Source: Apiospora phragmitis (Eukaryota > Ascomycota > Sordariomycetes > Amphisphaeriales > Apiosporaceae). Taken from it: DNA of 64,000 nucleotides. A program made the translations under genes and the position numbers. Numbering within the stretch: the first letter of the stretch is position 1; the number at the start of each line of letters is the position of its first letter. Under the pieces are notes generated by a model, which did no database searches, was not told the origin of the DNA, and saw only the letters and a program-made list of their open reading frames with translations. The stretch is taken from contig JAQQWL010000006.1 in NCBI GenBank assembly GCA_038363925.1, forward strand, positions 5,622,501-5,686,500, in the 5' to 3' direction. Shown in pieces: positions 12,491 through 26,300 of this stretch.

Positions 12491-13089
12491 ATAACGCTCG
12501 AAACTATAGAAACTTTTTACGTCGGAGCATACGCGGCATATTAACTTATTATTTTAACTTTTAATATATAAATTACTTATAGTATTACGGTTTAAGTTAT
12601 AATTAAGGTATTTAACGATATATTTTATTTTCTTTTTTTAATTATACTCGTAATATTTAATATAATATATCGCGGACTTTTTTTAATATCGAGGTAATTA
12701 TAAAACTTTATACCGCTATTATAATTATTTAAAATTATATAATTAAATTAATTTATATCGCCGAAATAATAAATTAATAAATAAAAAGACCGATCAATAA
12801 TATTATAATAATTTAATAAATAATAATCGATATATAACGTATATTTTAATTATAATAGTTAAGATCTTTTAATAAACTTTTAAAAAGCTTGATCCGAGCT
12901 TTTATTATTACTTATATAGGTTTATTTCCGCTTTTAAACTTTAAGGAATCGAGTACGACTTGAACCAGATCTATAGCCCCTGTACGTATCGCCTAGGCGA
13001 GCGGCGTAATATCGAGAACTGAACCACCACCGCCGCCGCCGGCGGCCTTATTACTACTAAGCCCTTTTATCGTCGCATTTCCTCCCTAG

Positions 13090-14735
13090 CCCGTTATGCT
13101 CCTGCTCTTTTCCGCGAGCGTTTATATCCGGGCGCCCTAGACGCCGCGTAACGTAATCGGCTTCGCCGTAGGGTCGCGTAGGAGGAACGCCGGCTCCGCG
13201 TCGAGGGGCGCGCCGCGCCGGACGAGCTCGCAGCCGAGCCCGACGACGAACTGCTCCCGGGCCGCGCGGGGTCGTTGTCGCGGTGGGAGCTGTCGTACCG
13301 CCAGTCGCACGGCACGTCCGGGGGAGGGGGGTACGGGTCCGGGAGCCACTCCCACGAGGCCACGGCGTGTAGGGGCGACCAGCTCTCGGCCGTCACGACG
13401 CCCGCGGGGGCTGGCACCCGCCCGCGAGTAGGCGGGCGTACACGCGGATAGCCGTCGCGGCCGACTTTCCCCCTGCTCGGCGATAGCGCGCATAGCAGCG
13501 GCGTTTATCCGCGACGGCTCGCCAGGTCGACATGGTCGGCCGCGTCTTAGGCCAGCAGGTACTCGACGACGTCGTGGCGGCCCAAGGCGGCGGCGTAGTG
13601 GAGGGGCGACTCGCCCTGGTTGTTAGGCTGGCGGACTGCGCCATTGGCGGGTAGTTGAGAGTGGGCCAGGTAGAGTCGCAGCTGCTCCAAGCTTCCCTTC
13701 TGCGCCGCGAGGTGTAGCGCCGTCTCCCCGGCCTCGTCGGCCATATCGGGCGAGTAACCATGGTCCAGAAGGAGCTGAGTAGCGTCCATCCGGTCCTGTG
13801 GCGTATCTTGCCAGAAAAGGCGACGGTCCGGATCTGCTGGACCCTTGCGGAGAAGCTAATGGAGAGCAGTCACGCCCTGCGAGTCCTCCATCCTGGCATT
13901 GGCCCTTTTCTCCAAGAGGGCGGCCAGGTAGGCTGTGTAGTCCTGCTGCGATGCTGCGAAGAGAAGTAACCGCCTACTTTTACTCCACAGACCCGGGCCA
14001 TCCGGGTTAGCCCCCGCGTCGATAAGGCGGCTAATAACACGGCGCTGGCGACGTCGGGTATCCGCCTCCGCTTCGTGGTAGGTGAGGTTGCCTAATTGTT
14101 CACGTCTCAAACGACTAGTTTCGTTCTCTATGAGGATCATCCTTTTACGAATGGCCCATTCCAAGGCCTCCTACAGGTCCTTTTGCGGGTAGGTGAGCTT
14201 GTCCAGTAGCACGTCTACGTACACGTCCCAGCGCGTCGCCGCGGCCTCGTCCAGGGCGCCCTTGCGCTCCTCGGCCGTCTAACCGCCCCAGACGTCGAGG
14301 AAGAAGGCGACGAGCTCGGGCCGGCCGTTTCGTGCCGCGACCCCGAGGCAGTCGTGCCCGTCCTCGTCGGCGCGTCCTTCGGGACCGACGAGCGTCCAGA
14401 ACTGCCGGGCCATCCCCAGCTAGCCCGCCCGCGAGGCGGCTAAGAGGGGTGTGAACTAGGGTTCGGACCGCTCCGGCCGGCGGGGACTGACGCCGGCGTC
14501 GAGTAGCATCTAGACCGTTATTTCGTCGCCTCGGTAGATGGCTTCGAAAAGGGCCTTATAAATAGAATTTTATACGTCGACCTCGGGACTCCAGGTATTT
14601 AGGACTTGCGCCAAGTAGTCTCGGTCGCCGTGGCGGGCTCCCTTCTTTAAGTAGGGGCGTACTATGTCATAAAAGTAGGTAGGGGGCAGGTTAGACGGCG
14701 GGGACCCATGCTTTACGGCTAGTGCATAGCTGGTT
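13090..14735 (-). pseudogene. Ankyrin-repeat protein relic
   Basis: Reading the minus strand through TAG codons gives a nearly continuous protein of about 540 residues. Clear ankyrin repeats are visible: GETALHLAAQKGSLEQLRLYL, then GESPLHYAAALGRHDVVEYLL (around 13750-13550), and ISRLIDAGANPDGPG near 14030. The upstream part (14740-14200) is helical and repeat-like, with MLLDAGVSP. Stops are almost all TAG, in places where Trp or Gln fits, so they are RIP-type substitutions and not random decay. At least one change of frame also occurs near 13850. Ankyrin repeats are protein-protein interaction modules and the partner is unknown. It may be a free ankyrin gene or the tail of a larger receptor. 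Confidence 0.7.
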
Positions 14736-15639
14736 ACGAGGTTAACGTTAGGTTGTTTTATTACGCGAAGAAGTGCTTAGTTAAAAGAAATAAAGAAGAG
14801 ATGGGAGGGAAGGAAGGAAAACGGGTTAAAAAAAGAAATTACGGAAGGGGGGGAATTTATATTAGTATAAATATACGTTTTTTAAGTATTAAATACCGAA
14901 CCTTATTTTATTAAACTATTTTAATAAGTATATATATAGCTTAATATTTTATATATATTTTATATATTAATAATAGCTTTAATAAACCCGTTAAATAAAT
15001 CGGTTATAATATAAATCTATTTTAATTATATTAAGTAATCGTATATAATTATTCTTTATTAACGGCTATTTTATTAATATTTTAAGGTAAGTAAATATAT
15101 AATTATTTTTACGGCCGAATATTTATTAAAAAAATAAACGTAATATTTAAATTAAATAAAATTATTTATAATTTAATTACTTTATTATTATTTATAAAGT
15201 ATTTAATATATAAAAACTAAGCCGTTTATTACGGCTATATTAAATTTTAAACGAATTTAAACGGGCCGCGCGACTAGTTAACGCGGTATATATTTATACG
15301 CTACTTATAATATACGTCCTGGTCGCTTAATAACCTATATAAACTTTCGGGACGGATATCGCCGTTAAAATATAATTTAAAACCTTTTAAAATTTAATTA
15401 TTAATTAATATTATAAATAAAAAAAATAATATAAAAAAAAAGGGGGGGGGAAAGTTAAAAGCCGAATAAGTTTTAAACGTAACTCGGTAATTAATTTTAA
15501 TATTACGTTAAATATAAATTCGTTTTCGAAAAGCGTTTAGCCTTATTTTCGTAATAATCGGATATAATATATATTATTAAAGTCGTTAACTTACGGGGGG
15601 AGCGGCTTCGAGGGGGGAGGATCCGATATATTAAACGTA

Positions 15640-18600
15640 GGTGCCCTAGTAGTCGAACCCGTCCCGCGCGGTCTTCCCTTAGGTATCCCCTCGGCGAAGT
15701 CGGATATTCACGCGCTAATCCCTTTCCTTTTAACTATTATCGGACTACGCCTAGGCGTGTATAACCTGGATCGAGGCGACGCCAACGTACGTCCAGTCGT
15801 TAATTCTCCGCAACTACTAGGTATTATTAATATCGATATAGAGATAGAACACTACCCAGCGGTCTCGCCCTCCTCGTCCGCTTAGCGGTACAGATCGTAA
15901 TACTTATCGTGGCCGCCCGCCACTCCCGGCTGGGGCCGATCCAGTATGCCAGCTCCAACGTAAAACCGCCTAGGTTAGAGGTTCATAGCCAGCGGGCGTA
16001 GTAAAGGCTTAGGTTACCGCCCTCGATACCTTTAAGAACGTCGGTAATAAAGGGATGGCCCCCAGAATTATTATTACTGCTGTCCAGTTACTACTAGACC
16101 CATCGCGGGACCAGGTTCGAGACCTTCATAATAGTCATGTCAGTTTTTAATACCTGGGAAAAAGGAAAAAGAGGGCGCCACTGCAGCTAGCTAAACCATT
16201 TACATCCGAACGGGGTTCTTTACCACATCGCCCGTCGTCTCACGCCTAGCTCGCGTCCTAGAGCCGGGTTCACAAAAAACCTCATCCGTTAGAGCTTGTC
16301 GTCGCACTATATGCCCTGCCTAGGTAGGGTTAAGAAATAGGTAGGTTATAAAGTTCTTAGGGTCCAGGTAAAAAAACCGATTGTAATACCTTCGGAGGTC
16401 CGCCGCCCTCAGCACTACGTCGTATAAGTTGGCGAACAGCTTATCGTAAACGAGCGAAAACGGCTCCAGCATACTATCGGCCATAGTGAACATCAGGGCC
16501 GCGTACTAGACCAAGCGCGTAAACCGGTCTATATCGCAGTCCTTAGCCCGGCCCTAAAGCACCCGGAATTCCGAGGCCTCCAATTCCAAATCAAGAGCGG
16601 GAGCAGGAACAAGAGTAACAGCCCGTTTATCTAGCTTATCCTAAAAGATGCTACCCGGAGATGGGTATAGAAGCGTGGCCGGGCACGTGGGGTTCTCTAT
16701 ATACTTTTCTAGCAGCAGCTAGAACTCCTTATTCTGCTTACCGCTAAAAGGGTCGTCGTCCTCGCGCGGCACGACCTTAGGCTTAGCGGGCTCGCAATAA
16801 AAGGCGCGGGCGCCGCCGAAGCAGCCGCCGGTGCGATCGAGCCCGCCGGCCTCGGTGGCCAGCTTAATCTGGCCTTTGGGGTAGGCGTCCTCGCAGATGA
16901 AGTCCTGGGCGAACTTGGCCGGGGCCTCCTTCTTGTACCAGTCGCAGGTAGCGAAGGCGGCGGGCTTAGGGTCGCGGCAGCAGTAGCTCTTCTAGCCGAT
17001 AATGCAGGGCTGCTCGCCGCCGGCGCCGCGCTTGGTCGAAACCATCTTAGTGGGGAAGTCGGAAGGGCAGTCCGGGTTGCACGACGAGGCCGTGCCCACC
17101 TACTTATACTCGCCGTAGGCCGCCGTCGCCGCGACGTTAATACAGCAAGCCGTCTGGTGCTTACTACTACACCCCACGCCCAAGGTGCCGACGTCGACCT
17201 CGCCGCCCTTACACCCGGGGCTGCAAGCCCCGGAGTTCTTGTGCCCGCGCTACGTGCACACGGGCATATCCTCGCTCCCCGGGCAGCACAGCTTATCCAG
17301 CCCCCCGCTCAGGCAGTTCTCGTCCGTCGCCATGATGCCCTTGTCTCCGTTACGCGCCACCGTCTTAAACCCGTCCGGGCACTCGCGGTAGCACCCGGAC
17401 CACCGGCATAGCTCCGCCGTCTTGATGGGCGGCTGCGTCACCGGCTGCGGCTTCTCGAACTTGGGCACCGCCATTGCTTCCGGCCGACGGCGTTCGTGAG
17501 GGCCTTGATGTTGGTCCCGTCCTTGTCGTCCTGGCTCATGGCCCAGACCATAACGCCCGGGATGCACTGCCCGCGGATAATGTTGGACTTGAGCCGCCAT
17601 GTGTTCACGTCGTTAAACGTCGTCCACTAGTCGCCCCACGACACCGACTTGACGGCGGCGTCGCGATCTAGCGTGGGGTCAGCTTGTTGTCGCGCACAAT
17701 GTCGGCGATCTCCGCATGAAGTAATACACCCGTCGTGTCGGAACACCGGCCCGCCACCCGCCCGAGCTAACGGGGCACCCGGGATTATTGCAAGCCGCGT
17801 TGTTTAGGGTGAAAGAGCGGCTATAAAAGGCCATGCCGAAGGTGACCTTTTTAGGGTCGATGTCGTTGCGTTAAAGTAGATCGAGCGCCTCTTAGAGCTC
17901 CGTTATATTAAAGTGCGAGTTAATTACCGAGGGTATCGATTTGCTATTAATATTTTAAGAGCCGTATATATCGTAGCTTATTATATTAAACTAGTCGACG
18001 TGCTTTTCGAGGTTTTTGATATCGAAGTGTTAAAAGTATTAATAATTAGCCGGTAACGTTAATAATACGAGCCGCTTTTAATCGCCCCCGTGTATCCGAT
18101 CCGTTAACGCTTTTATAAAACTAATAAAGTTTTTAAAGTCGCGTTTTATTTTAGCCCGGTTATTTACTCCCGGGTATTCCCTATTTTCCGCGCGTATTAT
18201 AAATTATTAGCTTATTACTCCTACTTTTTTAAGGATAGGAAAAAATTAAGACTTACTAATCAATATCGATACTATTAAAGCTATATTTACTTATTATTTT
18301 AATAACCGAGTCGATAAAGGCCTTGGTCGCTTCGGAAGAAGCGGCCATATCGTTAAAGGTAGTCTGTATTAGGCCCGGGTCGTTGAACGCCTACCCGTCT
18401 ACGGCTACCCAGATCCGGATATCCGGCTATACGAGCTTGATGGCGTTAATACGCTTTATGAACTCGGCCGTCTTAGCGTCGCCGGCTTTAATTTTAAACG
18501 TTTAAGGGTTTACCGTTACGAAAGAAAAGATAACGTCGGTGTAATAGCTGTACGGAATCTTTTTCGGGAGTATATTATAGTAGGGGCGGTTTGTTATCGA

Positions 18601-18680
18601 TTAGGCCTCGTAGTAGCTAATAATACGCGTTATTTCGGTATTACTAACTTTATAGGATGGCCTTTAGGTAGGGCGTAAAT
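15640..18680 (-). pseudogene. Killer-toxin-type GH18 chitinase relic
   Basis: The minus strand encodes, in order: a GH18 barrel with PYSYYTDVIFSFV-like strand 2 and INAIKLV near 18430, the active-site strand SIDID at about 18275-18255 followed by a TAG where Trp belongs, FGMAFYSRSF (about 17850-17810), and strand 8 GVMVWAMSQDD (about 17560-17530). A Cys-rich region follows (CRWSGCYRECPDGFKT, LCCPGSEDMPVCT; 17450-16800) and then a helical tail to about 16370. This order matches fungal subgroup C (killer-toxin-like) chitinases, secreted enzymes acting on chitin. The N-terminal signal, LysM and chitin-binding modules are not seen on this strand. Stops are TAG/TAA of RIP type, plus an indel near 17470. 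After DID the codons read TAG TAA. RIP cannot make TAA from GAA, so the catalytic Glu may have been absent or altered already. The end beyond 16370 is a guess. Confidence 0.75.
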
Positions 18681-20380
18681 AGTTATACGTGTTAATATAA
18701 TTATTAATTCCTCGTAAAGAATATATTTAATTAACCTTAATTTTCTTGCCTTAGCAAAACGTATTAATAGTATTATAGTAGCTAAACTTGCTATAGTAGA
18801 TATTAAGGGTATTTTTTTATCTAGTTGAAATCGGGACTGTCCCATCCCGGATTGCACTCGGATTTAAAGTTATAAGTACTTAGATATCCGGTCTTAAAAT
18901 GGGTTAAAGTTAGTAAACTTTTTTTTAGCCTTCGATTAGAAATAGCTTTAGCCTTTGAGATTATTTACCCGTAATAGTTAGGCCCGGTATTATAAGACCC
19001 TTATTAAGAATAATACCTAAAGGGATAGTACTTTGACTCGCTGTATTCTGGTTTTTGCTATAGGGATAGCTAGAAGAGAGTAACGAAAAATAATAGAAAA
19101 AGAAGGGCTTTAATTATGGCGAGAAGATTTAAGTAATATTAGGTTTTAACGTTAAAGGGTTATTGATAAGTTAAATAATAGAGATAGTTTTTCGATAAAA
19201 ATAGAAATAAGCACGGTTATTTTAATAAAAATAAAAGAGCGATAAAGACTATATATATATAGTACGTTATAAAGTTAATACCCCGAATAAACTTTTATTT
19301 GTAACGTGAGGTAGCTATAAATATAATTATGCGATACGGCGCGATTCCGATAGCCGAACGCGCGATTCCGATTATATAAAGGTTTCGATATTAAGTTATA
19401 CCGTAATAGTTCGTTTAGATAGGTTTTTTTAATTAAAATTATAAGATTTTTAACCCCGTAAATATTATATACCTTATTCGGAGGAATAAGAAACTGTATA
19501 ATAAGACTAGGCCTTAATAAAACCGGTTTATAAGAATTATAGAAATTACGTTATTCGTTATAAGCAGCGTACGGTATAATATTTCTAAGTATAGAAACGG
19601 CTTAAAATATAATTAATATAGTTCGGTAAACGTACGAAGGTAGTTATTAATTTATAAACTACGCCGTAATTAATTTTATTAACTTCGCCGTTAATTAAGC
19701 GACTCGGTATAAGTTACCGAGCTATATATATCTAGTTATTATTAAAGAGAATATTAAGCGTAACTGTTTAATTCTATTTCCGGTTAAGTAATTCGATAGT
19801 GTATAGTTCGGTTTAATACTTAATACGCGCGGGTAGATATCGTTAAAGAAAAATTAAACCTTAAACTGTTTATTAAATTATATAGGTTATAAGTTATAGG
19901 TTATAGGATAGTATGGGGCGGTATAAGATTTAGCCTTTTTTATATATTATTATAATTATTTTATCCGCGTTTAAATTTCTCGTTCTCGGCTTGTTATACC
20001 TTATGTACTAGTACTTAGAACGGCTTTAGTCTTAATATAATTTACGCCTGCCTTAGTTTATAATAACTAGGCTCTTCCTTTATACTTAGTCGATAGGTAT
20101 AATTATATAAATCGGAGCTTTACCGGCTATATTAATTTATAAGTAAGTATAGAGTTATTTTTATTAATAATAACTCTATCTCTTTTAAAATTCGTTCTTT
20201 TATGTTTCGATTATATACTTATTCTATTTATATCGACCGTTAATTAATTAGATATAATGGTATACTTAAGCCTTTATAGCCTTTTCGCCGGCCTTTTGGC
20301 GGTATTTATGATCCTTTTTATTAAGGCGAGGGGGGGTCCCTTTAACTAAGTTATTATTATCGCCGAAACAGACCGTGGCG
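18681..20380. other. Spacer between divergent chitinase and LysM relics
   Basis: Strongly AT-rich and RIP-mutated; no readable protein. It would contain the original shared promoter region and the 5' exons of both neighbours, now too mutated to trace. Confidence 0.5.
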
Positions 20381-23300
20381 GCGAGATTTTAGCTTGCTCC
20401 CGAAGGTATATTTACCGGTCTCGGTTTTACGCGCGTTTGCGAGCAAGTGTTGTACTTAACCGTCCGGTGCGATAGTTACGTCGCTAGCCTCGGATAGAAG
20501 ATGTACCACGGCTCCGTCGAGAACAAAGCTTTTATCGATACCGTATACTTATAAACCTGTTCGGCGGCCTTAATTATTATGCGTAAAAGAATCGTCCGCG
20601 TTTATACTTTTACTCCCGAAATATTTAAGGGTTACCCGGTGTTTTCTTTAATCGACTCGGTCGTTTTTAAGTAAAATAAAACTTATTTAAAAAATACCGA
20701 CGGCGTTTATTATAACGGTATATTAAAAATAGTATATTATTTTTTTAAGCTCGTATTATTTATTAATATAAGGTTTTATTATAGATAAGATTAAAGCTTT
20801 CGAGCCGGTAAACGACCTAGCCGATATATTACGGGACGAGCTTTGCTTTTTTTATAACGTGGAAAAGCTTCGACTTATATAGAAATCGCTTTACTTAGCC
20901 TATAGCAGTTCGGATATAAAGAGATTATTTTATATTAATTAAAGTAAGTTTTTATATAAACTTTTAGAATTACGCGTACGTTTTTAATAAAAAGTTAGAT
21001 TATAACGGAACGGAAGCCTTAATAAACCTTTAATAGCTTATTATTAACCTTAATAATATTATAATTAAAACCTATATTATAAGTTATTAATATACGGTTT
21101 AAATTAGCGATATATATAATAATATTACGTAAGCGAAGTCGGTAATAAGTTTTAAAATTTAGCTCCTAATTAATATAATATTTATTATTTAAGTATTAAG
21201 AGTAAATTAACCGCCTTTCACCTTACTTAATTTATAACTAGCCTTTATTATATTAACCTTAACCTCCTAGATTATAACGAGCCTATTCTAAGTATTAAAT
21301 TCTACCTGCCGTTATCTTATAAATCTACCTATACGGTATAGGAGGGCAATAATTACGTAATAATTAACGTAAACTAAGCCACCTCGTGGCAAAACATTAT
21401 TAAGTAGAACTCGGGCTAGATAGCCGCTGCTCTAATATCTGGTCCCTTTCGAACTCGTCCGCCTATCTGGGCAGCGTCGTGTGCGTTAGCGCCCCGGAGG
21501 CGTCCCTGATAACGACCCGATAGATCCCGATAACGAGGACGGCATTGGCCCCGGTAACGGGGGTATCGGGGGTCCCGGTGGTTCCGGTAACGGCTGGGCC
21601 GACGCTGTCGTCGACCCCCCGGCGACCGGTACGGTGGCCTAGGGTACTAAGGCCAAGTGCGGCCTGTACGTGCAGGCCGAGAAGGGTGATACTTGTAGCC
21701 GGCTGATCATAAACTACGCTGTGCCTATCGGCCGCTTTATTTAAGCTAACCCGTCGCTACGCAACGCCGAAAGGTGCTCTCGATATTTACGACCTAATTT
21801 GTGGTATTACGCCCTGCCTATATAAGGATTTAATGCAAGTCTTTTTTAATTAGTTATTTATTTAATTTACTAGTAATATATACTCTTTATTCGGCGTTTT
21901 TATCCTATTTAGGACTAAGTATATTAATAAAAATACATACTAGCTTTCGCTTTTTTTTCCTCGTAACAAATAGCTTAGTTTCTTATTTCTCTTTTAAATA
22001 ATTATTTTTATATAATTAATAATTAAACCTAATTAATATTAATATAAGTTATAAATATTTAATATAAAGATTTTATATTATTTTACTTATATTATATATA
22101 GATTATAACGTTTAAATATACTATTTAATATAACCTATATTAATTATTATACCGCAATATTTATGGCCAGTCCAAAAGCTCTAAATATACGAAGTTAATA
22201 AAAAGCGGCTACTCGGTATCCGCTTGCCGCCGTACAGTATCACACGTATACAGAGCCGAATAAAGTTACGTTCGGCACTAGTCCCGGCTTAGGGCCACCC
22301 CTGCTATCCCGTGGAGCTACCGCGGAGGAATAATAAGTAGGGTAAGTAGATCTTCCGGAATTATCGATATAGCCCCTAACTATTATTTACGTATAAAAGC
22401 AAAAATCGCGGGCGAAATCCTAATTAGGCAGTTATAAATATCGTGCTATTTAAAATAGAAACTATCGAACTATAAGCCGAGCCGGCAATAGAAATTATAA
22501 TCCTTAAATTAAAATATTATTACGACGCTAATTATCGATTATAGCGTACTTTTAAGGACGAGAACAAAAAAAAAGAAAAAAACTTTACGCCGTACGCGAA
22601 ATTACGCCGTAGCCGCGGCCGGGTATTCTATTTATACTACTTACCCTGCCTACGCTACTTACGCTTTATATCCGATTTCTGAATTAAAAATAGAATAGCG
22701 AGTAAATATTTAAAAAAACCGAAGGCATTCGATATATTAATATTATTAAAGTAAATAGCCGTCCAGCCTTTTTAAAAAATAATACTAGTTATTTAATTAT
22801 ATATTAATCTTAATTTTTATAAATATAAAATTAATATTCTAATTTACCCTTTTAATATAAATAACGTGCCTCGGTATCGCCGAATTTATCGAGCCGCTAC
22901 TTATTATAATTAACCCGAGTATTATTTAAAACTACACGTAGTGGTTCGTTACTAATATATCTAATACGTACGACCAGGTATTAGTTACCTACGGCCTTAC
23001 CCGGGCTTAACTAAACCGATATATAAGCTTAGAACTTAACCCCTTACCGCCGCTAAGACGTTAATATTAATCCCGGGGTACGCCGTATAAAATCCCGTGC
23101 TCGCCTCCTCGTACGTGTTCGTATCTAAAAACTCGTACTATATCGAATAGAACTAGGGCTAAAACCCGGAGCCCGAACCTTAACCTATTACGACCGTTAC
23201 CGCTACTACCTTCACTACTAATACTAGGTTAACCGAGGCTCCTATAACCACTACGAACCCCGGTAATAGCGTAGAAACCCTAAAGCCTATTCAGCCTAAC

Positions 23301-24035
23301 ATAGTAAGTAATTATAACAAGTTCGCCTTCGTTAGCCCCGGGACGACTTACAGCCAGATCTTTAACGCTAATAAGATTAGCCTCGACGACTTTATACGTT
23401 AAAACCCCGAGGTAAGCGATACTTACAGCGGTATATAGGCCAAGGTCAACGTTTACGTCGCGGTACTAAGCGGCGGCGGCGGCGGCGGTACCACGCCTAC
23501 GACGAGACCTACCACCTCGGAGCCACTACCGCCTATTACCGCGACGACTACGACCACGGCGGGTAATAGCGTACAAACGCCGCAGCCGACCTAGCCCGGC
23601 ATAGTAAATAATTATAACAAGTTCTACTAAGTATCGCGCGGTAACGTATACAACTAGATCACCGGCTATAACGGTATTAGCCGCAAGGACTTTATACGTT
23701 AGAACCCGACCGTTCTCAACGACTACTTCGGCATATAGGCCGAGGTCAACGTTTACGTCGGCGTCCTCGTCGGGGGCGGCCTAACCATTACCGCCGCTCC
23801 TCCGCTTCTAGCCACGACGACGAAACCGCTTAGCGGCATCCAAACACCGTAGCCCACCTAGCCCGGTATAATATCTAACTACAAGAAATTCTACTACGTC
23901 TCCCCCGGCGACGCTTACGCTTAGATCACGACCTATAAAGGGATCTCGCTAACGGATTTTACGAGGTAGAACACCGGCGTAAGCGCCGACTACAATAATA
24001 TATAGTTTAAGATATTTATATACGTTAACGTGTAA
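20380..24035 (+). pseudogene. Multi-LysM secreted chitin-binding protein relic
   Basis: Read through RIP stops, the plus strand gives an N-terminal Cys-type region (KMYHGSVENKAFIDTV, about 20485-20560). A first LysM-like unit follows (EKGDTCSRLI ... NPSLRNAERCSRYLRP, about 21680-21830), then a second (about 22930-23060, NTYDQVLVTYGLTRA). Three consecutive LysM domains close the gene at about 23310-23450, 23600-23765 and 23870-24032. They share the frame VSPGxxYxQI ... ISxxDFIR*NP ... GI*xxVNVYV and are separated by Thr/Pro linkers and a Gly run (about 23470-23490). TAA/TAG stand where LysM Trp occurs (RWNP, GIW), and TAY stands for Cys (TGY). Such proteins bind chitin, either shielding hyphae or scavenging oligomers. 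The stop is TAA at 24033. Signal peptide and exact start are lost. Confidence 0.75.
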
Positions 24036-26300
24036 TTATATTTAAAAGGCGCTTTAAATATATAGCAGTAGGCTTATTTAAAAATTATAGTTATATTAAT
24101 AAACCCGTATATTTTAATTAAATTTTATATTATATTTATATAGTAATAAATATTTATTTAATAATAATAGTATTATTTAAATATAGCCCCCTATAACAAC
24201 TGCTTATATAGATATATAAAGTAAATATACTACTATTATAGCATTATAAGGAACAACAGAAGGTAGATACGATAATAGGATCGGGCAAATGAATAGTTAT
24301 AAATTATTAAAGAGACGAATGAATCTACCAGGGGAATAGCACTCCGTTGTTCAGATATACAAAGGAAATAGTTCGCGTATCACGCTAGCCATATTAAGGG
24401 GCTTACCCCGTTACTATTATAATACTTATACTTTTTTTAAGCTAAATAGCGGAGGATAGTTTAATTATGATCGTTAATACGAGTATATACTATTATAACG
24501 CTATTATTATCGAAAGCCGGGAATTCGAGCTCTACCCTTACCACTAAGGAGGAGCGATATTAAGAAATGGGACGCTAAGTCTCTCGAAACGTTATAAATA
24601 TTATAAAACAGGATTATCCAGCCAGTTTTAAATACCTTAAGCTTTACTTAAGCGTTATTTAATAACTAATAGCCTCGCGTTTAATAAATTTTTATTAGGC
24701 CTCTAGCTCGCTTTTTATTGGAATAGCAAGAACTGAGGTTTTCTATACTACTCTAAAAAGGGTACTACGTACCTACGCGTACGAACCCCTTTTTTATTTT
24801 ATTAAAAGGGGTATACAATACCCTTCGTAATTAATATAAAAAATAGACATAAACAATAAGAAATAATAATATAACCCCGATTAAATCCGGAACTATTTAT
24901 ACGTACATATAGGAAAGCTTATTTAATACTTTCCTCTTTATATAATAGGAGACCACTTAAGCGGCAGGCTTAATATAACACTTAATCGAGTTATCTCGTC
25001 TTATAACTTATTAATTAGAGCTATTATATATGGTTACCAGTATTTATTTCGTGAAATGGTAATTAAGAAAAAGGTCGCTCTTATATCGATAAAAGAAACG
25101 CCGTAGTAAAGCTAACTCTAAAATACTTTTTACGAAACGATTATAATAGAATAGATTTATAAGTCTATAAGGTTATCCCTAATTAAATTAAAACGTTAAA
25201 AAAAAGAGGTTCTATTAGTACTAGCGGATTACTTTTTATTTTATTTTATTAGTCATAGTGAAACGAACGCAAGCCCCTTCTAGAATTATTTACTTTTAGA
25301 AGACTAAGTACAAGATCCTTTAATAATAGATAATATGCTCGGAATTAACCTTAGTTTTAAGCTATTATTTCTTACTTACTTTTCGGCATATAGAACTAGC
25401 CCGGTACGAAACGAGGAACTAATTAACAAAAGCCTTTACCTAACCGCTACCTATTAGCTCGTAAGCTTTTAATATATTATCTATACCTTATAAAGCGTAA
25501 ACGATATATTATGCGTTAACATGGCATCGAAAATATATTAAGCTCTTCGGGACAAAGGGATGAACGATTAGGTTATAAGCTAGGGACTTTATTTTATTAT
25601 TCGGGAGCTTCGGGACCGGTGGAGATATTAAATAGGGAAGTATAGTAATATAGAGAATATAGGCATTAAAAACGAAAGAGACGCAGTTATATATAATGAG
25701 AAGGTTAGAGAGATACCAGCGCCCTAGGTTCCCTATATTTATTTTAAGGTTTAACCGGTTATATGCTTAGCAGCGTTACGAATTACTAAGTCGATTGCAA
25801 CCTATAAAGGAGGTATAAAATAAGCCCGATAGGATGGATATTTTAGTTACGATAATTTTAGGATTCTTATATCGCCCTTTATTTTAATAATCAGTATACG
25901 AATTATTATTAAACATTAGCTATCGACTTAGGTAACTATAGTTCCTTTTTTATATTTTAATTACTCCGCTTTTTTATATTTCTTTTAATCTTAAAGTACG
26001 GAAAATAAATTACTTATACTTTTTATCTTATTAAAATATTATATTCCTAATTATTACTCTTTTCTTTTTAAAGCGCGTCGGTTTAAATTTTCCGCCTCCG
26101 CGTAACTCTTTTAGCCTTATAATAAATAACCGAGCCCATTCGTTCGCTATTTCTTCGCTAAAAGGTTTTTAATTATATAGGGATTATAAGTGCGGTATTA
26201 ATTATCGGCGTTTCGCCAGGTTTAGGAAATTACTAGTAAGAAATTCTTTAGCCGCTCTCGAAAGAGGCCCTAATAGGTTTCCGCTAAACCTTAAACACCT
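24036..26300. other. RIP-mutated DNA without readable gene
   Basis: AT-rich, with no domain recognised on either strand. Some tracts (24,600-24,800) resemble transposon-derived DNA, with a short palindrome-like AAAAGGGGTATACAATACCC near 24797-24817, but no long terminal repeat pair could be confirmed. Confidence 0.4.

Noticed and set aside
24600..25000. Possible LTR retrotransposon ends around AAAAGGGGTATACAATACCC
   Set aside because: No second matching copy, no primer-binding site and no gag/pol reading could be found in the RIP-ed sequence.
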